From Gammaproteobacteria bacterium Ga0077554 (GTDB lineage: Bacteria; Pseudomonadota; Gammaproteobacteria; Ga0077554; Ga007554): a DNA stretch of 63,813 bases. The first letter of the stretch is position 1, and each line of letters starts with the position of its first letter. Positions 58,207 to 63,813 of this stretch are shown here, piece by piece. A model generated the notes under the pieces. That model was given only the letters and a program-made list of their open reading frames with translations. It did not search any database and had not been told where the DNA came from. A program made the position numbers and the translations under genes. The DNA lies in NCBI GenBank assembly GCA_001464585.1, contig LNFF01000026.1, forward strand, positions 1-63,813. The letters are read 5' to 3'.

Positions 58207-59043
58207 GCGTCCTGCCCGAAAATAGCCAGTATTGTCATAATAGTTTTCTTGCGCGTTGCGCGTATCCCAGTCGGGCATGCCGAGGATAGGGAAGGGCGAC
58301 AGTGCTTGAGGGGATTGGTAGTTACTGCCATTAATAAAGAGTGTTGATAACAGATCATCAATAGTCTTTATTTTTTCATCCATAACTTTATAAAAAAAAT
58401 CTGGGTCGACCGGTAGCAGCACGCTGTTTGCTGTCATTCCAACATATGGCGTTAAGGCTTTTTCATATAGCGCATGACCGAAGATGATGCAATTCATTTT
58501 CTCAATCAGCGTTGCGCGATCTTGCCAGAACAGATTTTTCCAGTCAAATTCACGGATCATTTGCAGCAGATCCGCATCAGAACACACGACAATCGCGCCA
58601 CCTTCGTCAAACAGCGATAACATGTTTTCGATCGGGGAGCGGCGACCGCTCTCTGTGGCACCCGCAAAACGCTTTGTGGCAGCCTGATGGTGAATGGCAT
58701 TGATTGCCGCCTTGGTTTTGGGGAAGGTTAGCCACGTCAGCAGTTGAAAAAAATCGTGCCAGTTGGCGACGCGGGTTTGTATCTCGCCTGTCAGATAAAT
58801 TCGCGACGCATATTGTTCTTCAAGACCCACCGGTCGCGGGCCTTGCGCAGCAATTCTGAGTGGGATGCCACTCTGCGTCAGGATCGGTTCAGGATGTTGT
58901 GTCAACAGAGCTTGGTAATCATCCAGGTTCGGCCAGCCATCCTTGAAAACCGCAAGTTTGTGCGCGAATGCAATCAATGGTTCGAACATCGGTGAACAAA
59001 AAACAAATTGCGGGTTCCAGGAGGGATTTATAAGCTTGGTCAT
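58171..59043 (-). CDS. DUF3025 domain protein with a repeat-derived C-terminus
   Basis: The 290-residue protein matches the DUF3025 family of unknown function: LLTQHPEPILTQSGIPLRIA, YASRIYLTGEIQTRVANWHD, FFQLLTWLTFPKTKAAINAI and FGHALYEKALTPYVGMTANS. The last 12 residues (NTVRLTTPRSP and the one before) and the stop at 58171-58173 are encoded by the MITE-like element, so the native end was replaced. There is no signal peptide. Confidence 0.82.
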   Translation of the reverse strand: MTKLINPSWNPQFVFCSPMFEPLIAFAHKLAVFKDGWPNLDDYQALLTQHPEPILTQSGIPLRIAAQGPRPVGLEEQYASRIYLTGEIQTRVANWHDFFQLLTWLTFPKTKAAINAIHHQAATKRFAGATESGRRSPIENMLSLFDEGGAIVVCSDADLLQMIREFDWKNLFWQDRATLIEKMNCIIFGHALYEKALTPYVGMTANSVLLPVDPDFFYKVMDEKIKTIDDLLSTLFINGSNYQSPQALSPFPILGMPDWDTRNAQENYYDNTGYFRAGRNTVRLTTPRSP

Positions 59044-59162
59044 TTACTGGAGTTTACATCACCCTTGGCAGGCGAGGGCGGCCTTTTGGTTGTTTGAAAT
59101 AAATTCGCCTATGCAAAGTCACGGGGGAAGTAAAAATGTCTATTCGTGAAATACAGCCCATA

Positions 59163-60554
59163 TCAGCCAGGGAACGTAATTCGAAATATTGTGCAATCAT
59201 CGGTGGACTTCACTTCAATTCTGCCGCCGTGCGCATCCACGATGGATTTGACGATTGCCAGCCCCAGCCCTGTCCCTTCGCCGCCGCGCTGTCGTGAAGG
59301 ATCGACGCGGTAAAAGCGGTCGAACAATCTGGGCAGGTGCTCGGGCGGTATGGGGGTGCCGGGATTTTCGACAATAATGCCGAACGCATCGCGGGCGCTG
59401 GATTCAAGTGTTACCCGTACGGTTTGGCCGGTGGGCGTGTGACGGATCGCGTTGGACAGAAGGTTGCTCAGTGCTCGCCGTAACATCAACCGGTCACCCG
59501 GGACCGTGGTGGCGCCTTCCAGCGCCAGTGTCACATGGCGTTCATCCGCCCAGACTTCATAATATTCGAAGAGCGATTGTACTTCCTTGTGCAGATCGAC
59601 GGTAATCGCGTTCAGCGTGTACAGGCCGTTGTCTGCCTGTGCCAGAAAGAGCATGTCGCCGATCATCTGTGCCATGCGTTCGAATTCTTCGCTGTTGGAG
59701 TAGAGGGTCTCGCGGTATTCGTCGAGGCTGCGGGACTGGGAGAGAGCGACCTGGGTTTGCGTCATCAGGTTGGTGACGGGCGTGCGCAGTTCATGCGCGA
59801 TATCGGCGGAAAAATTCGAGAGCCGGACAAAGGCTTCTTCCATGCGGCCGAGCATTTCATTGAAGGACATTGCCAGATCGGCGAGTTCCACCGGTACTGT
59901 TTCCGGGGCGATGCGCGTATTCAGTTCATTGGCGCTGATCTGTCGGATCTGGGTGACGATCCGATGCAGCGGCGCATGTCCCCACCGCACCGCGATCCAG
60001 CCGAGCAGGCTCATGAGCACGATGGCGCTGGCGGTCATGAGCCACAGGGTGTGACGAAAATCTTCGAGGAACTGGATGTGATGGTCGATCAGAATGGCGG
60101 CCACCATCGTGTAGGCGCGGCCGCTGCCCTGATCGGGGTGCTGGATGAGTACGCGATAGGCGTGGCCCGTGTCGCGCCACTGCTGAACCGAACTGCGCGG
60201 GGACGCAGGGACGGCGTCGCGGATCAGCAGGGAGAGATCGGGACCAGAGCCGGGGCCAGAGCTGGCGAAGATTGAACGTCCATCTTGCGTGACGATGAAC
60301 AGCGAGGCGCTGTGATACCGGGTGAGGATGGCGTCGAGTTGCGGTTGCAGCGTTGCGGGCGTGTCTTCGCTGCGAGTGGCTTCGAGCGCCTGGTGTGTGG
60401 CGGTGGCGATGATCTGCAGTTCAGCGGTATCCTCATCGCTGAAATGATGGTTTATGGAACGGTCGATGATCCAGCCGAATACCGGAAACACGATTGCTGC
60501 GGCGATGCCGAAGAGTAGTGTGACGCGTAGTGCGAGGGAGGGAGGGCGCCGCAT
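59163..60554 (-). CDS. Copper-type sensor histidine kinase (CusS/CopS-like)
   Basis: The 463-residue kinase has a membrane segment (ALRVTLLFGIAAAIVFPVFG), a periplasmic sensor to about residue 170, a second segment (LMTASAIVLMSLLGWIAV), HAMP, the phospho-His motif FSADIAHELRTPVTNLMTQT, N-box SNLLSNAIRHTPTG and G-box GEGTGLGLAIVKSIVDAHGG. This is the heavy-metal sensor kinase layout. ATG 60554 (MRRPPSLALRV) is chosen; longer frames run into the regulator gene. It lies 7 bases after the regulator and divergent from copA. Confidence 0.9.
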   Translation of the reverse strand: MRRPPSLALRVTLLFGIAAAIVFPVFGWIIDRSINHHFSDEDTAELQIIATATHQALEATRSEDTPATLQPQLDAILTRYHSASLFIVTQDGRSIFASSGPGSGPDLSLLIRDAVPASPRSSVQQWRDTGHAYRVLIQHPDQGSGRAYTMVAAILIDHHIQFLEDFRHTLWLMTASAIVLMSLLGWIAVRWGHAPLHRIVTQIRQISANELNTRIAPETVPVELADLAMSFNEMLGRMEEAFVRLSNFSADIAHELRTPVTNLMTQTQVALSQSRSLDEYRETLYSNSEEFERMAQMIGDMLFLAQADNGLYTLNAITVDLHKEVQSLFEYYEVWADERHVTLALEGATTVPGDRLMLRRALSNLLSNAIRHTPTGQTVRVTLESSARDAFGIIVENPGTPIPPEHLPRLFDRFYRVDPSRQRGGEGTGLGLAIVKSIVDAHGGRIEVKSTDDCTIFRITFPG

Positions 60555-60561
60555 CGGCCGC

Positions 60562-61245
60562 TTAGTTCCCGGTCTCTGCATCGAGCATGTAGCCCATGCC
60601 GCGCACGGTATGGATGAGCCTGGGTTCGAAGCCATCGTCGATCTTCGCCCGCAGGCGGCGGATGGCGACGTCGATGACATTGGTGTCGCTGTCGAAATTC
60701 ATGTCCCACACCTGTGAGGCGATCAGGGAACGCGGCAGCACCTCACCTTGGCGGCGCATCAGTAATTCCAGCAGGGCGAATTCCTTGACACTCAGATGAA
60801 TGCGTTGCCCGGTGCGGTTGACACGGCGGCGCGCCAGATCGAGTTCGAGGTCGGCGATCTTGAGTGTCGTTTCGGTTGTCGGGGCGGTGCCGCGCCGCAG
60901 CAGGGTGCGCACCCGCGCCAGCAACTCGGCGAAGGCAAAGGGCTTGACCAGATAATCGTCGGCGCCGAGTTCCAGGCCTTTGACGCGATCGTCCACGTTG
61001 TCACGCGCGGTGAGAAACAGCACTGGCACCGGGTTGCCCGATTCGCGCAGCGATTTCAGCACCCGCCAACCGTCGATATCAGGCAGCATGACGTCGAGGA
61101 TGAGCAGATCATAATGCCCGGTCATCGCCAGATGTTGCCCGTTCCGGCCGTTGCGGGCGAGATCTACCACAAAACCGGCCTCGGCCAGCCCTTGCCGGAG
61201 ATACTCGCCGATTTTTATTTCGTCTTCGACAATCAGAAGTTTCAT
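60562..61245 (-). CDS. Copper-type response regulator (CusR/CopR-like)
   Basis: The 227-residue OmpR-type regulator has the receiver [20 protein letters not shown], phosphoacceptor Asp in [15 protein letters not shown], conserved Lys in [18 protein letters not shown], and a winged-helix domain ([40 protein letters not shown]). It heads the operon with the kinase. Divergent transcription from copA and a nearby palindrome fit copper control of both. Confidence 0.93.
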   Translation of the reverse strand: MKLLIVEDEIKIGEYLRQGLAEAGFVVDLARNGRNGQHLAMTGHYDLLILDVMLPDIDGWRVLKSLRESGNPVPVLFLTARDNVDDRVKGLELGADDYLVKPFAFAELLARVRTLLRRGTAPTTETTLKIADLELDLARRRVNRTGQRIHLSVKEFALLELLMRRQGEVLPRSLIASQVWDMNFDSDTNVIDVAIRRLRAKIDDGFEPRLIHTVRGMGYMLDAETGN

Positions 61246-61305
61246 CGGGGATCCACGTAAGGTGAGGCGAAGTTCAGAAACAAAGCCAGTTTAGCGCGGA
61301 CAGAC

Positions 61306-61356
61306 GCCGTGCAGGATGCGCAAGTGCCGCGAGAGCCAAGGATGGCAGTAGCGGCC
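61306..61356 (+). repeat. 51-bp element, copy 1 (intergenic)
   Basis: This is the first of three 51-bp direct copies that start GCCGTGCAGGA and end AGCGGC(C/T). It matches copy 3 at 47 of 51 positions by eye. It contains two mini-hairpins, GTGC-AGGAT-GCGC and GCCA-AGGA-TGGC. It lies between the regulator start and the operator-like palindrome. Confidence 0.85.
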
Positions 61357-61377
61357 TGTCGACAAGATGACAAGACG

Positions 61378-61393
61378 ATTACAAAATTGTAAT
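61378..61393. promoter_or_regulatory. Operator-like palindrome before copA
   Basis: ATTACA-AAAT-TGTAAT is a 6-bp inverted repeat with a 4-base spacer, in the intergenic region shared by the two-component system and copA, 73 bases before the copA ATG. It resembles the palindromic boxes bound by CopR/CusR-type regulators. The match is by eye, and the regulator link is inferred from position. Confidence 0.6.
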
Positions 61394-61466
61394 GCACCTG
61401 TCACGCCAGGGACAGAGGGCTGAGGCTATATTGTGTCTTAATCTACTTGCTGGGAGACAGATCGAG

Positions 61467-63374
61467 ATGAAACGTATTCCACCATTAAGCCGTGCAGGAC
61501 ACCCAAGTACCACGAAAGCCAAGGATGGCGAGAGCGGCTCCAGGGTATTACCCAATCTGCCGCGCCGACAATTCCTTCAAGGGCTTGCTGTCGGGGGTGT
61601 CATGCTGGGCTTGTCGCCGTGGCTCAAGCCGGCCTGGGCGCAGGAGCGCGCAACGGCCAATACCGCCACCGGTACGGCGCCCGTGCTGACCGGCACCGAG
61701 TTTGATCTGACGATTGAGGAAACGGCGGTCAATTTCACCGGCGCACTGCGCATGGCTGTCACTATCAACGGATCGATTCCCGCGCCCACCTTACATTGGC
61801 GGGAAGGTGATACCGTCACTATTCGAGTCCATAACCGGCTTGCCGAAGATACCTCCATCCACTGGCACGGCATTCTCCTGCCGTTCCAGATGGACGGCGT
61901 GCCGGGCATCAGCTTCAAAGGCATCCCCGCCGGGGAAACCTTCACCTATCATTTCAAGGTGGTGCAGACCGGCACCTACTGGTACCACTCGCACTCCGGC
62001 ATGCAGGAGCAGCGCGGCATGTATGGCGCCATCATCATCGACCCGGCTACCGGGCGCGATCCGATCCGCGCCGATCGCGATTACATCATACAACTCTCCG
62101 ACTGGACCGATGAGGATCCGCATCGGGTCCTCCACAAGCTCAAGATACAAGGCGATTACTACAACTTCAACCAGCCCACGGCGGTCGACTTCTTCCGCGA
62201 TGTATTCGCCGTGCAGGACGCACAAGTGCCGCGAGAGCCAGGGATGGCGGTAGCGGCCAGCGCGGGGCTTTCCGCCGCGCTCGACAAGCGGCGCATGTGG
62301 AACCAGATGCGCATGAACCCTACCGATCTGGCCGACATCTCCGCTTACACCTATATCTACCTCATGAACGGCGTCACGCCAACGGGTAACTGGACCGGGC
62401 TGTTCCGTCCCGGTGAGAAGGTGCGGCTGCGCATTATCAACGCCGGCGCGATGACGTTTTTCGACGTGCGCATCCCGGGGCTGAAGATGACCGTGGTGCA
62501 GGCCGACGGCCAGGACGTCGAACCGGTGACGGTGGACGAAATTCGCATCGGGGTCGCCGAAACCTATGATGTCATCGTGACACCTGATGACGAGGTCTAC
62601 ACTATTTTTGCGCAATCGATGGATCGCACCGGCTTCGTCCGTGGCACGCTGGCAACGCGCGCTGGTATGGCGGCAGCGGTTCCCACGCCGGATAAACCCG
62701 AACCGCTCACCATGAGGGATATGATGGGTGATATGGGCGACATGGGCGGCGGTGGGATGGCCGGCATGGCGGGAATGAACCACAACGCCCACGCTGAGGG
62801 TTCGAAAACGGTGCGCGTGAATCATGCCAAGACCGAGTACGGCCCCAGCACCGACATGCGCGTGGATACGCCGCGCACTAATCTGGATGATCCCGGCATC
62901 GGCCTGCGCAACAATGGCCGCCGCGTGTTGACTTATGCTGATCTGCACACGATCGGTGGGCCGCTCGACAAACGCGAGCCTGAGCGGGAAATCGAACTGC
63001 ATCTTACCGGCAACATGGAGCGTTATACCTGGTCGTTCGACGGGCTGGAGTTCGGAAAATCCACGCCGGTGCATTTCCGCCACAATGAGCGGCTGCGTGT
63101 GGTGCTGGTCAATGACACGATGATGACCCATCCGATGCACATGCATGGCATGTGGCAGGAGCTGGAAAGCGCCGACGGGCATTTTCAGGTGCGCAAACAC
63201 ACTATCAATGTGCAACCCGCGCAACGGGTCACTTTCCTCGTCACCGCCGACGCCCTGGGTCGCTGGGCGTGGCATTGCCACCTGCTCCTGCACATGGATG
63301 CGGGCATGTTCCGCCAAGTGGTCGTGGCCTGGCCTGATCCCCGTTCAATTTCTCTCAGAACAGGCGTGGCGTAA
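61467..63374 (+). CDS. copA: Tat-exported multicopper oxidase CopA with two in-frame repeat insertions
   Basis: CopA oxidises Cu(I) in the periplasm. The 635-residue precursor has a Tat signal (PRRQFLQGLAVGGVMLGLSP) and copper motifs HWHGILLPFQMDGVPG, GTYWYHSHSGMQEQRGMYG, HPMHMHGMW and AWHCHLLLHMDAGMF, plus a Met-rich stretch (MRDMMGDMGDMGGGGMAGMA). Two copies of the 51-bp element lie inside the gene: one at residues 8-25 before the Tat motif and one at about 248-264 (VQDAQVPREPGMAVAAS), interrupting the FFRDV...LSAALDKRRMW region that is continuous in relatives. Each adds 17 codons and keeps the frame. ATG 61467 (MKRIPPL) follows GGGAGACAGATCGAG. Confidence 0.92.
   Translation: MKRIPPLSRAGHPSTTKAKDGESGSRVLPNLPRRQFLQGLAVGGVMLGLSPWLKPAWAQERATANTATGTAPVLTGTEFDLTIEETAVNFTGALRMAVTINGSIPAPTLHWREGDTVTIRVHNRLAEDTSIHWHGILLPFQMDGVPGISFKGIPAGETFTYHFKVVQTGTYWYHSHSGMQEQRGMYGAIIIDPATGRDPIRADRDYIIQLSDWTDEDPHRVLHKLKIQGDYYNFNQPTAVDFFRDVFAVQDAQVPREPGMAVAASAGLSAALDKRRMWNQMRMNPTDLADISAYTYIYLMNGVTPTGNWTGLFRPGEKVRLRIINAGAMTFFDVRIPGLKMTVVQADGQDVEPVTVDEIRIGVAETYDVIVTPDDEVYTIFAQSMDRTGFVRGTLATRAGMAAAVPTPDKPEPLTMRDMMGDMGDMGGGGMAGMAGMNHNAHAEGSKTVRVNHAKTEYGPSTDMRVDTPRTNLDDPGIGLRNNGRRVLTYADLHTIGGPLDKREPEREIELHLTGNMERYTWSFDGLEFGKSTPVHFRHNERLRVVLVNDTMMTHPMHMHGMWQELESADGHFQVRKHTINVQPAQRVTFLVTADALGRWAWHCHLLLHMDAGMFRQVVVAWPDPRSISLRTGVA
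61489..61539 (+). repeat. 51-bp element, copy 2 (inside copA signal region)
   Basis: GCCGTGCAGGACACCCAAG to GAGCGGCT is the most diverged direct copy, about 41 of 51 positions shared with copy 3. It is read in a different frame from copy 3, as RAGHPSTTKAKDGESGS, and lengthens the region before the twin-arginine motif. Confidence 0.85.
62208..62258 (+). repeat. 51-bp element, copy 3 (inside copA core)
   Basis: The third direct copy encodes AVQDAQVPREPGMAVAA within the mature oxidase. The exact 51-base length keeps the frame. The mini-hairpins GTGC-AGGAC-GCAC and GCCA-GGGA-TGGC are preserved. The borders are sharp compared with the other two copies. Confidence 0.88.
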
Positions 63375-63393
63375 TCGAACAACGGAGAAAGCA

Positions 63394-63723
63394 ATGATGA
63401 ATAAACGAGGGAATACGATCGCTGCCGCCGCGATGGCGTTCAGTATGTCTGCTGTCTGGGCACAAGACCCCGCAGCACCTCCCGCAGAAAAGGCCGGGGA
63501 GATGGAGGCAATGCCGGGGATGGACCATGGCGATGGACAGGGGAGTAAAAGTGCTGCGGAAGACAAAATGCCGAAAGCGGCTCCGATGAACTCCGGCGAC
63601 GCGGCTTCCAGGAAAGCCGACGGCATGAGCAACATGAATCACGGCGAGAGTGGCATGGATCATGGAACCATGTCCATGCAAGGCGGCAAGGCTCCGCCCG
63701 ACGCGCGTGATCCACATGCTTAG
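63394..63723 (+). pseudogene. copB: Copper resistance protein CopB, truncated by an IS
   Basis: CopB is an outer-membrane copper-resistance protein encoded after copA. Here 109 codons remain: a signal peptide (MNKRGNTIAAAAMAFSMSAV) and a Met/His-rich region with GMDHGDGQG, MSNMNHGES and GMDHGTMSM. The frame ends PPDARDPHA, the point where CopB proteins continue into the beta-barrel domain. The stop TAG at 63721-63723 is the first codon of the IS terminal repeat, so the barrel has been cut off. The soluble Met-rich piece might still bind copper. Confidence 0.85.
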
Positions 63724-63813
63724 GAACGCCTACGAAATAACTTCCCGATTTTAACAAATTGAGTGGTATGCCATTTACACTAGCCGAAAGCTTGAAGGAT
63801 GACGAATGGAGAG
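63719..63813 (+). mobile_element. Insertion sequence, 5' end (partial)
   Basis: Bases 63719-63746 are the exact inverted counterpart of 70-97. After 21 further bases an ATG at 63768 opens a frame, MPFTLAESLKDDEWR, which runs off the window and is likely the transposase N-terminus. With the left end carrying a coding 3' end, both IS copies point rightward, so the window is the unique segment between two copies of one repeat. Family not assigned. Confidence 0.7.

Noticed and set aside
59163..60680. 505-residue version of the sensor kinase
   Set aside because: The first 42 residues are antisense-like translation of the regulator gene end; the membrane segment starts properly after ATG 60554.
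61392..61466. Upstream ATG at 61392 as the copA start
   Set aside because: It overlaps the operator-like palindrome and has no ribosome site; ATG 61467 has one and gives a proper Tat signal region.
61492..61689. Separate 65-residue frame in copA beginning MQDTQVPRKPRMAR
   Set aside because: It is the 51-bp element read in the alternative frame within copA and has no independent support.

Overview
The window is a stretch of a gammaproteobacterial chromosome, judged from gene content and order: rpsB-tsf-pyrH-frr-uppS-cdsA-dxr-rseP-bamA-skp-fabZ-lpxA, glnD-map, nudE-cysQ, yadG-yadH, yaeQ, thiC behind a TPP riboswitch, pcm-rhodanese-tolC and a paired RecB-like/AddA-like repair locus. NhaD, a Tat-exported copper oxidase and many small stress genes fit a free-living aquatic or sediment organism, but I cannot name a genus from sequence alone. 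No tRNA or rRNA gene was seen.

Layout. Both edges lie inside insertion-sequence ends that share one 28-bp terminal repeat (70-97 and, inverted, 63719-63746). The left end is fused to the 5' end of a PIN-domain gene and the right end cuts off copB. From 0.5 to 4.6 kb there is a type I-C-like CRISPR adaptation module (cas4, cas1, cas2) with a 27-repeat array and no effector genes in view; a frame-broken IS1-family transposase remnant follows the array. Then come NhaD (4.9-6.3 kb), the two-gene helicase/nuclease locus (6.4-12.7 kb), a run of small stress or envelope genes on the minus strand (12.8-17.2 kb) that includes a broken epimerase, yaeQ, a half mazG, a MacAB-like efflux operon (18.7-21.9 kb), a PhnD-like binding protein, cysQ-nudE, and a thiC operon (24.8-30.6 kb) whose distal part carries a Tle3-like phospholipase effector gene and an overlapping partner. 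The region from 31 to 37 kb holds pcm, a rhodanese, tolC, glnD and map. The region from 38.4 to 50.3 kb is the translation/isoprenoid/envelope operon, with no lpxD between skp and fabZ and a cluster of TTG starts. After it come folD, leuC (no leuD beside it), a CNNM/CorC-type protein, yadGH, an HNH-like protein, an mntA gene followed by only 24 codons of hepT, a GIY-YIG protein and a DUF3025 protein. The last 4.6 kb is a copper-resistance locus: a two-component system divergent from copA-copB.

The least explained material is repetitive: (i) a 51-bp element present three times in the copper locus, twice inserted in frame inside copA, with a diverged inverted pair in the rpsB-tsf spacer; (ii) two copies of a roughly 110-bp MITE-like element with terminal inverted repeats, one of which supplies the stop codon of a gene; (iii) a mosaic family of palindromic intergenic repeats. 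Several genes are caught in decay (epimerase, mazG, hepT, copB, IS1), so this genome appears to be shaped by small mobile repeats.
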